Source: Opisthorchis felineus
Lineage: Eukaryota > Platyhelminthes > Trematoda > Opisthorchiida > Opisthorchiidae
Assembly: GCA_004794785.1 (NCBI GenBank)
Contig: SJOL01006420.1
Location: 454,714-518,713 of the forward strand
Direction: 5' to 3'
DNA length: 64,000 bases
Both the position numbers and the translations under genes were made by a program. The notes below the pieces were generated by a model. The model searched no databases and had not been told where the DNA came from. It saw only the letters and a list, made by a program, of their open reading frames with translations. Below are positions 11,290 through 24,115 of this stretch, in pieces (position 1 is the first letter of the stretch; every line of letters begins with the position of its first letter).

Positions 11290-14200
11290 GCTGAGCACTC
11301 ACTGGAGCAACGTTTTTCAAGGGGGAGTCACCTCCCCGTTGAGGTCAATAGGAGACTGCAGGGGAAGACAGAGCCAATTTGGCTTATACAGGAAGGCTTA
11401 CTGGTAGTTTGGTTCAGCCAACACGGTTGCAAAACCTGGCAAAACCGCGTGCACAACATCCTACAGGGCGGAAATTATTCAGCATAGTCACCGTGCTCCG
11501 TTATTAGGTTCGATAAACTCCCCATTTACAATAATGAGGATCTCAGACGTTTTCTAAATGAACATTAACCTAGTGCAGATATACTACTACCTATCCTATC
11601 GTATCATCTGTCAGTTTTATGTAAAGTAACTTCCCTAAGGTGAACAACAGTGAGGAAAAGGGGTACCAGTTCCCGCCCTCCGGTCTCTCCTCTTTCCATG
11701 GGATTGCACAACACATCGTGCCTGACGGAAATACTGTTGTGTACTAGCCAAGAAGGTGGCTGACTTTCGGAGGAATATCTGTCGAAGGTGTGTTGATCCC
11801 CACTGTTTACGTAATGCACACCATCATCAGAGACAACAACATCAATGTCGACACCAATGCTTCATCGCAGTAATGCCCCAAAGTTCAGTTACTTATATTT
11901 GAGGTCTTAAAGTGAAAAGTAGAGAAAAGAGTGAGTGAAAGAGGGACCTGGTGTTGGCCTACCGGAAGCCTTACTAAAACTTCAAGTGCTCAGTCAGACA
12001 ATATGGAAAGCAACTGAGGCCAATGGCATCGATCAGCCGACATTTCTTGCTATAGCTCCAGCGAAGCTAAGGGGGGTCACGGAGGCTCTATCCTGGAAGG
12101 TAAACCGCGGCAACAGCACATGAGATGGGGCCGGGGATTTCGAGCACAGGAATTTTAGATGTTACAGAATACGGCAAACCCAATATTATTTTGAGTAACT
12201 AAACTGACGACTGCCAAAAGTGATCCAGCTATCCTCATTCTTCACTCCGGAAAAAACGTGGCAGCTTTTTACGCCATTCAGCGTCTCCATTGGGTTTGAT
12301 TCAAGGAATCTTTCCGATGGATGAAGGTTCTGATTCAACAGGATTCACCTGAGGGAGGCAGTCTCTTCTGCTGGCATCCTCGGTTCTGGAAGAATCGCAT
12401 GTTTAATCGTGACCGACGGATGAATTCTTTTGACTGATCAGGCTAATAGTCTCTCTTTGGAAGATCCCCCATTTGGGGTCCCTGCCTACTTGTCAGCACT
12501 ACGTATAGCGTCGGGACAGGTGTCTACATTCTGTATCTTTGAAAACGTAGTGTTCTTCTGACCACTTTACCCAGAACCAGATATCTTACAATAAACACGG
12601 AGTTCCTTGATCAGCTTGGCCAGCAACATAGTTGACTATAGATCATCAATTAAAATTACCCCTTAAATCGTACGTTTGCTAGCCGAAGTTTACCTCATAG
12701 GAAGCTAATTAAGGCGCGTTTTACGCACATGGAAAGCACTAGCAGTCACTTCGCTTAATACATCCAACAGCGGCTTATCTGTATATCCTTATTTACCCGA
12801 CGGAGTTACAAATAATTCAAAAATTCTACACTGAAAGCAGTGCGAATCAAGACTCAGATTCTGTTTGCACATAGTAATGAAATCTTTATATTCAAGCAAG
12901 AAAGAATGTGACAGCCAGACTGAGCATCAAAGTGAAGAAAGAATATCTGCGACTGTTTGTTTCTGGTTGGTTTTCTTGGAGAATGTAGTTTTATGTGTAC
13001 ACATTGCACAGCCATTTACCGGACCACTGCATGTGAGCAAAACTCGAGTTGAGTGAAAATGACGAAATCGAGGAGATAACATCTACAAACCTTCGCCAAG
13101 TTTCGCAACAGGGTAACAGATTGGAGGGTGTGTGGGAATTTCGCTTGTACAAGTACTTAGTGAAGCAACATATTCTGATATGTCGTCATAGCCTGAAGCA
13201 CCCTGTGGCCTGTTGAAGCCAACGTGCACGTCACCGCCAACCGGTTCTGCCCATCAACGATTGGTCAGGTTGAAGTCTCAGCTCTGATAACGAACCAAGT
13301 GACTGGTCTGTATCACGATGACCTTGAAATTTGTCAGCAAATAGGGTTTGAGGACCATTTTGATTCAACTTGGACGATTTGTCTTGGGTTAGATCCTGGC
13401 ATGAAATGTTTTGGTCGCACTCTGTGGCGTTCTGCAACAAGAGTGAAGTGACGTATAATAGTACACATCTACTGAACGTTTGACACATGGTTAGTCTACA
13501 GGCAATTCTCATAATAGATAAGGTTTTTTCAGTACCGCAGTTATCCTCAAGACAGGTCTCCTCCAAAGCAACTATCTTAAGTTAATAGCGAAATACATCG
13601 CTTAAAGTAAGGTTACCCTCATCAGGAAGGACCGATGATTATAGCTCCTGTCTTGATCATCCGCATGCATGTTGATTCAGAAGTGAAATGAACCCTTTGA
13701 ACTGTTTTTTATTCTAAAGGTCGTTCATGTTTTCGTACGAACTGAATTGAAGGTCGGTTCTTCGTCGATACAGTCATCAGGAAACTTCCGCTTCGGGAAC
13801 ACCGGGACGTCATTTCTGAAATCTCTCATGACAGTATGGAAGTTACCACGTTACCAAGCTCGCCGAGTCACCGAAATTTTTTACTACAGAAATTAACTGT
13901 ATGTGGCATTGAATTGCTTCGGTTCGTCAACGTATATCATATCTTTTTGAATTTAGGGCAATTTGCGCGTGTAGCACTTGGGGTGAGATAATGGGCGATC
14001 TATACTGCTGATTTCTCGTTCTTGTTTGTGAAATTTCATTCGGTAGTTCACCAAATACTCTGATATGAAGCGGCGATAAACAGGTCTAAAATGTCCTGAC
14101 AGAGCACGCCATTCATAAGGCTGCTCACACGTTTTGACCACCCAGGACCGATTTTATCCTTTGAGGTTCATCAGACAGGTAAGTACGCTTTACTCGAACG

Positions 14201-16410
14201 CCTTATGAGTTGACTGTTCTGTCAAGAAAATATACTGCGATACCTGGAATATCGTGGCAACTAGAATGTGAGACGGGCTTTGTGCAGCAAATTTTGTTGA
14301 AGAATATCGCAAACGAGGGGTTCATTTTGAGTCGCTCTTTAACACCAGTGTAATTCGCCATTGACGATATTTCGTAAAGCCGAACAATATTCTTCTCACA
14401 GTCGATGCCTGCATTTAGCGGTAAACTTATTCCCGAACCCTGTGTGGCCATAGCCACATAACCGAACAACCAGCATGTGAACTATTTAAGCGAAAGCTCA
14501 TGTCCAACCACTGACCGAAACCCCAGGCAGTCGCTTCTCCATGGTCACGAAGTACAAGCAGTTGATAGGAAATGAGCTAACGAACGCAGTACCAAGCCGA
14601 TAAAAATTAACTCAATGATCGAGAGTGTGGACCACGGTGGGTCGGTGGAATGTGTTAGGGTTTGTAAGTTTGATGGCTGTAGCGATTTGGAAGCGGTCCG
14701 CCAACAGTACATAATTCCTGCTTAATTTGCATAACTCCAGAAATTTCTTCATCATTACGACAGTGAACACCCTAGGACAGAGCACTGTGGTAGCTTGATA
14801 CGTGAATTATGAGTCATTAAACCTTTTCGCCATCCCATGTAGACGGCTCAAACTATATCATATTTCAATTTGAACGTTTTGAGAGTTCAGTTCGGTCAGG
14901 TCCGTAATCCTAACATCGAACGTCTCCACGCAGCATCGTTGCATGCATGGCGTGACAGTCGATCAGCTAAACAATGTCTCCCCGTTCTCCTTGGATAACC
15001 TGAAGATACAAGTCACCGCCTGAAATCAGTACATAGTGAACGAGCTGCAATGGTTGTTGGATATAGCAGATGCAACAGAGACCATTGGACCCGGTGGACC
15101 ATGCAGCTGTGGTAGTGTCCTGGACCAGTCACTCTTAATAACTGAACATCACGTCGATTGGACGTATGCCTCACGTGTGGGCTACAGACTAAACGGAGGC
15201 TTGCCCTGATCGGTCAGAATGTTAGCCAGCCACTGCTTACGGTAATGATGAGGCACAATCCCTTTAGGTCAGTCAGCCCTACAACTGTCGTTGCCCAACG
15301 CTTATCTGGAAATTCAAGCTACATTTGCGGTATATATGTGGAGCTGCTGATGTCACCCAGTTTACTCACCTTGTTTCAAACAAAAACGCGGAAACTTGCT
15401 GTTTAGAACAAAGGAACGAACGTGTGAATCTGGTGATGGTCATAAGAGCGGGACGCGATGTGGAGGATTCTAGCTGTGACCGAGTCGATAAGATTGTATT
15501 GTTTCGAATCCTCTGGTTAGCCTGAAGATTCAACTGGGTGAAATCAGACTGAAAGCCTTTAACCTAAAAAACTAAGTTTACGGATCAGTGCACCTAACTT
15601 ATTGTCTTGCGTGAACAACATTCTTCCTCAAGTCAAGGCTGATGTATATTTATCGTGTGGTGTAGTATACCAGATTTTCTACAAATCGCTAACACGAAGA
15701 AAGGAAAGATCGTGACACGTCAACATCTCACTTCTCTCCCACTAGCTACACCATTAAAGACAATCCATTTTTCAACAAGTAATACTACTCGTCACCTGTT
15801 ACTGGTCACGCATTGGACCGGTCGATACCGATCCATCACCAAAGTCGAACTGGCGGGTTCGGGTTTGTGTTACGACGGCATTCGGTCAGCCCGATGACTT
15901 GTATTGTGTGATCACAATAATGGTGTACTCTGCTTTGCTTGTCTGCTCTTTGTTTTTTTGGAGCTCAGTGAAGTGCTTCGAGAGGAACATAAGTTCTTGT
16001 CTGCTCCGCCACTACAGGTGGCACCCCACCTGCATGTTACAAACAACGCTTTGCACACACCGTGTGCCATGTTTGGTTTCGGTGGGAATGACTGGCCGGG
16101 AATGTGTGGCTTACCGTTACACTCTGTTTATGTCGTATCTTTGTAACTGGATTCTGTCTACATTGCACGTTATAGAAGACCTTATTTCCACAGTGAACCT
16201 TGAAAGCGATGAGCCCCTTTGTCCGATGCATTAGGAACTTCAGTGGAATTGTGGGTGAACGTGTGTTGTGTTGAAACCCTGTAAAAGCTGGGTCAATTGT
16301 TGAATGGTGATCAAACAAGGGTGCACTTCTTTGGAAACTGTAGGAACCCACATAGCCATTAGTTCGGAATTATACTGATGGAAGTGACAACAACCATGCT
16401 GCTGAGATCG
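11290..16410. other. No supported gene; downstream flank of the coiled-coil gene
   Basis: Five kilobases with only short unrelated open frames. The longest (13231-13566 minus, 111 codons; 14203-14469 minus, 88 codons) match nothing I recognise and are not bordered by convincing splice signals. A weak family E-like block lies near 14115-14185 (gctgctcacacgttttgaccaccca). Later 3' exons or the 3' UTR of the minus-strand gene could lie here but I cannot place them. Confidence 0.4.
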
Positions 16411-16413
16411 TAA

Positions 16414-16809
16414 TCAGTAGAGCTTCAAACCCACCTCATTCCGACGCTTTCCACTGTCCAGTCGTGTAAGAGAATGTTCCATAGACGGGCGCACTTTCAA
16501 AGGTGCTGCTGAGGCTTGTTGTCTTGTTAGCTTGCCTCGCTCATGTATACTCCTTTCGACAGTCACCCTGACATTGTCCTCAGATGACTGCGAACCGATC
16601 GGATCTATCGGCGAGCTAGCGACTGACTGTTGTGATGCGCGCGTGTGTGTGATAAGGTCGGATGCCGCGTCATGAGCTTTATTCAGCTCAGTCCACACTA
16701 CTGCCTGTTGATTGTTCAGTTCGACATGTGACAGCTGTAGGTTCGCCTCAGCCAGTTTGCTCATCAGTTCCATTTCTTTGATGCGTTGATTCACACGGAA
16801 TTCCCGATG
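16414..16809 (-). CDS. Coiled-coil protein, most 3' exon seen (EVI5-like, tentative)
   Basis: The exon starts after a minus-strand acceptor (cactacttcag, 16810-16820) in phase 0 and stays open to a TGA at 16414. Residues 1 to about 45 form a predicted coiled coil with the block NQRIKEMELMSKLAEANLQL, which resembles a C-terminal coiled-coil repeat of the EVI5 family. The rest is polar, Ser/Thr/Gln-rich and probably disordered. A possible donor (aatgag followed by gtgggt, near 16435) would also be phase 0, so the exon may splice onward rather than end at the TGA. No polyadenylation signal was found close downstream. Upstream partner: exon 18136-17969. Confidence 0.7.
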   Translation of the reverse strand, partial: HREFRVNQRIKEMELMSKLAEANLQLSHVELNNQQAVVWTELNKAHDAASDLITHTRASQQSVASSPIDPIGSQSSEDNVRVTVERSIHERGKLTRQQASAAPLKVRPSMEHSLTRLDSGKRRNEVGLKLY

Positions 16810-16820
16810 CTGAAGTAGTG

Positions 16821-17680
16821 ATTATAAAGAAAGTGAACGGATGACCACGAAAGGACATTCTTCAGACAGCAACCAAAGTTGAAATTGGGGCAGTGATAAA
16901 CTTCGCTTGAAAATCTGCCGCGCATGTAATCCTATTCCATTTAATCTTTGACAGACTAGGATGGTGTACGAAATTTAGCGCTGATACTTAAAGTTGTTGC
17001 ATTCAAACTTCAGTTCAAATTTCATTGAATAATACTATCTCTGCACACGCCAGATCCCCACCGGAGTCATATGTTAAAATCTATCAGGCCATTCTATTTG
17101 TGCGATAAAGTCGGTATGTGTATTTGACAGTGGGTCATGAAATAATTTTAAGGTGCTCTGGTATGTTCCAAGAAGTTGGAACACCTATCAATTAATCAGT
17201 CAGTTGAAACATGAGGTTAAAGTAGTTAAACTGCTTTTAAGAAATTTATAGCCCCTCCCCCCATATTCCTGGATGATGGTTATCCAGGCTCATTTTGAGC
17301 TATTCACTTGAGTCGCACTAGAGCTGACGCAGTGGAGCGACTAGACAACACAGCGAATATAGGTAGCTCCACATTAAATTTTAGCAACTACGCAAAGTCC
17401 CGTAACCTGTGCATCTGCTATAAGGCATGAGATAAGTGAATCCGAGGGTTGGATATTAGGAGATGAACAAACTCATTCGAAGTACATTTGTTTGGAGATC
17501 TCAATTCGGTTGATCGACCGAGCTTACTGGAGAAGTACCGCGACGAGTATTATTGAGTTTCACTTGTATCAGCCCTGATTTCTTTTAGGAACGTTTCTTA
17601 GCTTGGCCGTGCTACAAAGCATCCTTTTATTGTCTTCCATCTGCAGGTCTACAAAAGTTTTGTAAACATCGGGATACACA
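16821..17680. other. Intron sequence, no features recognised
   Basis: Intron of the minus-strand coiled-coil gene. I see no open frame of note and no repeat until the family D copy at about 17690. Confidence 0.5.
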
Positions 17681-17689
17681 ACAACGTAC

Positions 17690-17790
17690 ACACCCAACTG
17701 CGCACTGATGATGTCTCCGCGTATGGCGACGAAACGCTTGCAAGTCATTTGCCAGGCTCGGCGAACAGATCAACAGCCACCTGATCAAAA
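17690..17790 (-). repeat. Repeat family D copy
   Basis: The order of blocks gcgcactgatgatgtct, gcgacgaaacgcttgcaa, ttgccaggctcggcgaac and agatcaacagccacctgatc matches the arms of the foldback at 31603-31799 and the copy near 52290-52345. It lies in an intron of the minus-strand gene, in the gene's own orientation. Confidence 0.65.
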
Positions 17791-17968
17791 ACCAATAACG
17801 TACACAAGAAACATGACACGGGGATTACTTTAAAGAGGACAATAGTGAAATGACTTCCTCACATTCTGGTCAAATGCTAAACCTGATAAACTTTGATTGA
17901 TGAAGTCTGATTCGTATTTACGCGCTCCACCATGTACTACCTCTTACTGCCTACTATGTACCACTTAC

Positions 17969-18136
17969 TTCAGCCTCCAATTCGAAAATTCGTCGCTGCA
18001 GTCCACGAATTTCCTGTCGAAGGTCACGCTCCACACCAACTGCCGCCTCGAGTTCCTCCATGCGAGACGTGTTGATAGCCTCCAGTCGTTCCATATGTCG
18101 TTGCAGTGTCTGACATCGAGACTGAACTCGAAGTAG
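17969..18136 (-). CDS. Coiled-coil exon (EVI5-like gene, tentative)
   Basis: A 56-codon exon with a clear acceptor (tttctttgaaacag, 18137 upward) and donor (gaggctgaa followed by gtaagtgg, 17968 downward), phase 0 at both ends. It encodes heptad-rich sequence, for example RCQTLQRHMERLEAI and QEIRGLQRRIFELEAE, with no helix breakers. It joins in frame to the end of the 25021-24116 exon (which also ends in coiled-coil-like sequence) and to the start of the 16809-16414 exon, giving one continuous helix. Such tails in Rab GAPs and golgins mediate dimerisation and scaffold binding; the specific role is inference. Confidence 0.8.
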
Positions 18137-18377
18137 CTGTTTCAAAGAAAGAAGACATATATGTGACCAATAGATGTCAAAATGAAAATCAAGCTGGCGG
18201 AGTGCCACTGGAGTTCTTTGTTTTTCCCCAATACAATATGATTTAAAAAGCTGTCTCAAAGGTCATCAAACGTGTCGTTCCAGTTTGAGTTTTTTTTTTG
18301 GAAAATTTGCAAGGAACCCATCCGCTTGGAAAGGGAATTAAAATCGACAGAAATTTAATTTACGGTCTTTAAGGAAT

Positions 18378-18610
18378 GCACTACTCATGGGGCTGCTGAG
18401 AACTCTTCCACATCCCAAGATCGCCTTTTTTAAAGCTCATCAGGTGGATGCAGTTTCTATCAATCTTAGGTTCTGCTTGGACCGAAAGTGCAAGCAGTTC
18501 GCAAAATACATTCATTTGCAAACTGATTTGGGAGACTCCATAAATGATTACTCGTTATCGAAGCTTGTTATACTTTACAATTCAGAAGAGGGGAAATTTC
18601 TTCAACTGGA
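18378..18610 (+). repeat. Repeat family E copy
   Basis: Shares with the copies at 19195 and 31235 the blocks gcactactcatggggctgctgagaactcttc, gctcatcaggtgg and cattcatttgcaaactgatttgg. Non-coding, inside an intron of the minus-strand gene. No tRNA-like head is visible, so the class of this repeat is unknown. Confidence 0.55.
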
Positions 18611-19194
18611 TTAGTTGATCATAATGTTCTCACTCGAAGAAGAAACCTTTGATATTTCCGAGAGATACATACTGCTTGTAAAGCGGCCGAAAAAGTTCCC
18701 CTCTTCGTAATCCTGCTTAAAACCATTCGCCAAGCCCTGATGCATAACGATGACATGGCAGGAATTGTCCTCTATATAGTGACAACGGTCCATTCAGCCG
18801 TTCTTCTTGAAACTTACTCGATGGTGCTAAGGCCAGAAGACACCTAGATTAAACATCGTTTGAATTAGGAACAATTGTTTCTTTGCCGTATTTAACCTTG
18901 AACTACGCCTTTGCGATCTTCTTGCCGCTTTTCCGTACTGTACTCTTAAGTACACTTACGCACAATTCTAAATGGTACGGGTGTGAGCGAAGTCACCAAG
19001 TAAACAAACAGAGTATGCCATTTGCACAAGGCATGGGCGATGCAAATCAACGAGGATTCTACATTAAATTACCGCTGAATACACAAACTGTGTGGTTCTT
19101 CATTACAGACCAAGTTTTTGTTCAAGTACTTGCTCTCGTTTAGTTGGCCTTGGTAAAGCACTATAACCATGAAGCTCAAAGTTCACTACAGAAA

Positions 19195-19450
19195 CCTAAA
19201 AGTGATTAAAAGTAGCACGATACTCATAAGGTTGCTGTAAACTCTTCGACAGCCCATGACCTACTTCGCCCTTCTTGGGGTTCATCAAGAAGGCACAGGT
19301 CCCGAGTCCCTCCCCCCAAGTTTATGTTCTAAATGAACCACATTTGGACAAATTTCGATAAATATGCTTATGTACACATCAATTTGGTTTTGACAGGAGA
19401 CTCAACTGAATCCAGCTGGATCTCTCATTTATGAAGGCCCGTTCCAACTA
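19195..19450 (+). repeat. Repeat family E copy
   Basis: Contains actcataaggttgctgtaaactcttcgacagcccatgacc, then cttcttggggttcatcaagaaggcac and a tail with gagactcaactgaatccagctgg. The same order appears at 31235-31465. It lies in an intron. Confidence 0.6.
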
Positions 19451-19639
19451 AATGTGCTGCACCAGGCCGCCTCATGTTTCGTCTGGTACGATATTTGATG
19501 TATCTAAAAGTAGCACCCTACTCTCATAATATTTTCGGGTTGTTTCAAACGAGAACTGCCCCATAGAAAATCTGGAGAATCGGAAAGATGTAGTTATCTC
19601 TACTAAATGCTGTTTTCTATATAGTGTGAGGGGATTTGA

Positions 19640-19855
19640 CAATATTCAACAGAGATTTCATCCTGTCAATGAGGCCAGTCTATGCTGAAAGGCTGAGAAC
19701 CACTGTACAGCTTTTTCATCCTTGTTGGGAATCAGCAGCAGTGTGCATCAAAGAAAACTCAGTGAGTTTTGAACCCATGACCTTCCGGCCAGTGGTTGAA
19801 CACTTAACCGCCCGGCCAGGAGCGGCTGATCAGCAGCGTGATTAGCTCTCACCTA
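19640..19855 (-). mobile_element. SINE family C copy
   Basis: Read on the minus strand: a gctgatcagccgctcctggccg block, a head ending in gggttcaaaactcac, then body blocks with tgctgattcccaacaagg and gtacagtggttctcagcc. The B-box-like segment and the shared body mark it as a tRNA-derived family C SINE. It lies in an intron. A further short family C fragment is visible near 20830-20870. Confidence 0.65.
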
Positions 19856-21252
19856 GATAAGACATTGCGCCACTCATCCTTCAATAACGGGAACCACATC
19901 ACGTGGTCACGTATTGACTGGCTCTTCGAGTGACAACTTCTCCAAAGAAGGCTTCACACATCCAGTGAAATTATCCTTCCTCTGACCTGCTTATTGGTTC
20001 ATGTTGTCTGTTTGTTCAGCAGAATCCCTCATATTTTGCGAGGAAATCACAAAGCAAGTAAACATTTGTTTGCATGTCTGCTGCCTAACAGAATCTACCA
20101 CAATCAATGTTGGTAGATTTCTTTCGTTTAAGCCAAAACCACCAAGGGTTGTGAAAGTCCAAGTGTACAAAACTGAGTCGAAACTATGTTAATCGTCCAA
20201 CTGCACCCAATAAACTCGAGACAGGATGTTCAAACGACTCATACGTTAAACCATCTTGAGAAACAAAACTTCTGAAGTTTAGCGTTTTCTGATGCAATTC
20301 TCTACCACACTGACTCGTTTCGTCTAGTTGACGCTGAAAGTTCACCACCTGATGGCTCATAATCGCTTATTGGACTTGTCTTGACTTGGTTTTCTCCATT
20401 AATTATTCCTTTGTGATTGAATCCGGAGTAGATAAAGCAAGGCCTGTGTTTTGCGTACGAGCCTGGCAAACACTGCAAGTGCTGACACTTACTGTCAGGA
20501 AGGTTAGCTTCCTGAAAATAATCCCAGCATGTCCGAAACCTACTGAGACCCTCACACTACCAAAATCTCAATAGGGAAGCAGGTAAGCATCCAGGCCAGT
20601 CAATCAATCAATCCTTTCAGCAACAGCCTGGATCGATGAAAAGTACCATTCAAATAGCGCGAGGCCCCTTATAACTGTTGCACTCGCCTGTTAGCAACAA
20701 AGCTGTTGCCTTCTTGTTGGAAAGTCTATTTCTGGCACCAAGGCACCGGAGAAGGGTACAGCAGTTAAATATAATACTTACTTAATGTGCGTCCCACAAG
20801 TATTCAGTAAATTGATATTCCGTTATCAGTGGAGCCAGTCTTTTCTGAAAAGCCGAGAATCAACGCCAAGTTCCATTTCCAAAGCTTTCCGCCAATGTGA
20901 TTCAATTACTACTCGTAACCAAGTAGTGTGCAGTAACAAACAATTCTAGTTGTAGCTCCGGCCCTGTTCGACTGAACATAAAAACGCTTCCACGGAGCTT
21001 GAGTGTAGTAATAAACGATACTACCCGCGCATGTAGTTGTTTGTCATATCGGCATAGGAACAGGGTTATTTCAAACTGACAGGAGCAAGACCATTGTTTG
21101 TCCCAACCTTTGTGGGAGCAATCATGTTCATGTTAGGAAGTCTAGAGAGGCAACACCTTTTTCCACGAGTTAATTTTCATATGCACAGATCAGAGTGACT
21201 CATCCCCCAATTTTAAGCGTGACGGCGGATGACAGTGAAGTTACAGCCAAGT

Positions 21253-21413
21253 TATATATATATATATATATATATATANNNNNNNNNNNNNNNNNNNNNN
21301 NNNNNNNNNNNNNNNNNNNNNNNNNNNNNNNNNNNNNNNNNNNNNNNNNNNNNNNNNNNNNNNNNNNNNNNNNNNNNNNNNNNNNNNNNNNNNNNNNNAT
21401 ATATATATATATA
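21253..21413. repeat. (TA)n microsatellite containing an assembly gap
   Basis: TA repeats run from 21253 to 21278 and from 21399 to 21413, with 120 unresolved bases (N) at 21279-21398 between them. The array is probably longer than the assembly shows. Open frames spanning the gap are meaningless. Confidence 0.95.
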
Positions 21414-22954
21414 CTTCGTAAAACCAGTAAGGAGCGGACACTTACGCCTATTGAGATAGGGTGTGTTCAGCGAGCGCTAGTGGGACAGTGATAATACGCG
21501 CGCCTTGCATATCGAAGTTCCGAATGTATACATGGACTACTGGTTAGTCTTCACAAATCAAGGAAGCTCTTATTTTGGTGTGGACTGGATACAGGAGTCG
21601 CATCCGGACAGGAGTTCTTGAACGACAGTCATGTGAATACAGAGAGGACATAAAGGTTGCGCTGCAATGGCACACACAAAAAACGCATTTCAACTGCATG
21701 CTAGAAACGTTGCTAATCTTCTAGATGCTTCAAGTATACGACTAGCATCTGGTTTGCTAACTCTGGCCGAATCCATAAGCGCTGACAAGTTTATTAAAAT
21801 CAACCAGTAAAGTTAGTGCTTTGCCAAGATGCAGCCATTTTCGCAGTTGTACGCAGTAAGTCTACGTGAACCCCTGTGTGGATGGATGCCTGGAATGTGG
21901 AGCAGAAGGTCCAGTTTTTCGACTGATAACAGACACCGAAAGAGTGGTGATGTGTGAGTGGTGAAAAATATAGTTATAACGAAGGATACGAAGTCATATT
22001 TAAGGTACGCTTTTGGCCAGTGTCCACAGGTGAGTCTCTCATTCTAGTCAGAATTTAGTGTGCTCTAATCTGACATGGATAAGCTGACCTATCAGTAGTT
22101 CAGTGCGCAATAAATACACTTTAGCTGAATCATTACACGACAATTCGGCTGCACATCGAAATAACTGTCTCACCTTCTTTTCCGGGTTAAAATGGATTTC
22201 CTGGGAACTAAGGTTTATGTCTCATCCGGAGACCGCTGATAGTTTGCTGCTTATCCGTGAAAATTCACGTCCATTCTCACAAGCCACGTGATGAAAGTTT
22301 GAAAATCATCCGGTGTTGACAAAGAGAACCCTTATACTTGACCAGAATCAAACCGCCCGTCTAGGCGCATAGATAGTTACGTTTCTTGTCTCAGGGACCG
22401 TTTCACCAACATTTGTGTTATTCTGTTTTCTTGATGTTTAGTGCATTTGACGCTATCGCCTAGGTGATATTACATCAACCGAAAAACCACTGTTAGTGGC
22501 GGTATCTCAGATAAATCAACAGAAATTAGGTGGCGCAGATGAATGGTATCAACGTGCAAAGTGGTCTACAGGGAGACTGGAAATATACTGACATTCATTC
22601 ACTTTGTATTGCCCGAGTGTGTGTTCGCTACTTTAAGGTTTTCAGGACAAATATCAGTGGTGAGGGGCTTCAGTCGCCTCCAAGGTCTGCGAGTTAGCTA
22701 AATGTTCTCGGCGGTACTCACCTGTGATTAAATTTGTCCTGCAGTTCTATTAAAAAGTTCCTACTGAGGTCGGAACACAATGCTTGTGAACAGTGTTTCC
22801 GATAACTCTCATTAGACAAGTATATTTTTAATTAGTTTGTAGGGCTGAGGGAATAATAAGTGAAATGTCGTTGGTTACAACTCTGACGTGAGACAATGGA
22901 GGATCCAGGTAAAGTCACTGCCTTCACGTACCGTTTTGAATGACAAATTGATGG

Positions 22955-23230
22955 TTAACAAAATCTAATTGCAATCGGCTTTGGCGTGTTGAGTGCGTTT
23001 TTTTCGGATGGCCATCGAACGTTTAGACGATACTCGATAAATCGCGCCTGGTTCAATAGATTGTTTGTATCGATCAGGTGATTTGCAATTGCACTGGTCA
23101 TGTGTTTAGCTTCTCCGGTGCGAATGCAGGACGCTAAATGATCGGCTAATCTCTCGGATAGATTCCGAGTCGTGCTACCGGTGCGATTGCAAACTACCTG
23201 ATTGATACGACACATCAAGTAGACCCAGAT
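22955..23230 (-). pseudogene. Penelope-like element GIY-YIG endonuclease fragment
   Basis: The minus-strand translation contains STTRNLSERLADHL followed by SAIANHLIDTNN and a tail with KPIAIRF. This is the order expected of the C-terminal GIY-YIG endonuclease of Penelope-like retroelements (a YVGRTTRxLxxR-type motif, an I(L)AHLxDT motif, then an EAIAIRL motif). The YIG position reads NRTGSTTR, so the catalytic motif is degraded, and no RT domain is present next to it. It lies in an intron of the minus-strand gene. Confidence 0.6.
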
Positions 23231-24115
23231 CAGCCATTGAGCCTGATTTCTTATGTGCCACTTAACTGTTTGAAGGTCACCCAAAAAAACAACGCATTCA
23301 AAACGGCAGACGTTATTGCTGTCGGCTCGCGGCAACCACCACCCTGTCATCAAGAAAGGTACTGACTTTACCTGGACCAGTCAACGACTCCCATCTAAGA
23401 AAAACGCAAAAACTTAATCGACATCCCTCCCCATACCTTGTAAACTGTTCACAAATATACTTGTCTGAGTTTGCATTTCACAGACCATCAGTATAACAGG
23501 AAGTGCGTGAAGGCACGGCCATCCCGCTGGCTCGTTGCGAAACAAGGTGCGATGACGAAACGTCGGTTGATTGTCACTAGGATGTTTCGGCGAGAGGAAC
23601 GACAGGAAAGACGAAATATTTAAGCGTCTCCCAATGTAATAGCTAAGGAGATGAGTGGACAAATAACACTATTGGAAACGGAAATGTGACGAAGGCACAG
23701 AATGAGAGACCGTCATCCAAGACTCGTCTTGCCAAGCGTTGACTCCTCAAGAAATGGAGTATCGTCTCCGTCTAGATTGGGTTTGGAAGTCATCCGCTAA
23801 AAAGGAGGATCTAGCCTACTATATACACTGGGGAAATGAAATCTGTTCATCACTTCTCGAAGCCGAATGGTGGACTTTTGAATCTTCAAACCTTCTTTCA
23901 TTCTGCTCATAAGTCGCAAAACACTGCGTAGCTACCACAGCCTTATCAAGAATGATCAACAATTTGCTTCGGATGAGCTCCCATTGAGGTTCGAACCAAC
24001 GGCCTTCGAGTTAGTAGTTGACATATGCAACATCCAGTTAGATATGAATTATACGGGACTTACCGTCCCTCACTGTGATTTTCATTTTAGAATCTCCATA
24101 AAAAGCTCTACTCAC

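Noticed and set aside
14203..14469. 88-codon minus frame downstream of the coiled-coil gene
   Set aside because: Considered as a 3' exon, but its composition is not coiled-coil-like and the flanks lack consensus splice sites.
21195..21491. Frames spanning the N gap
   Set aside because: Most of their length is unresolved bases and TA repeat.
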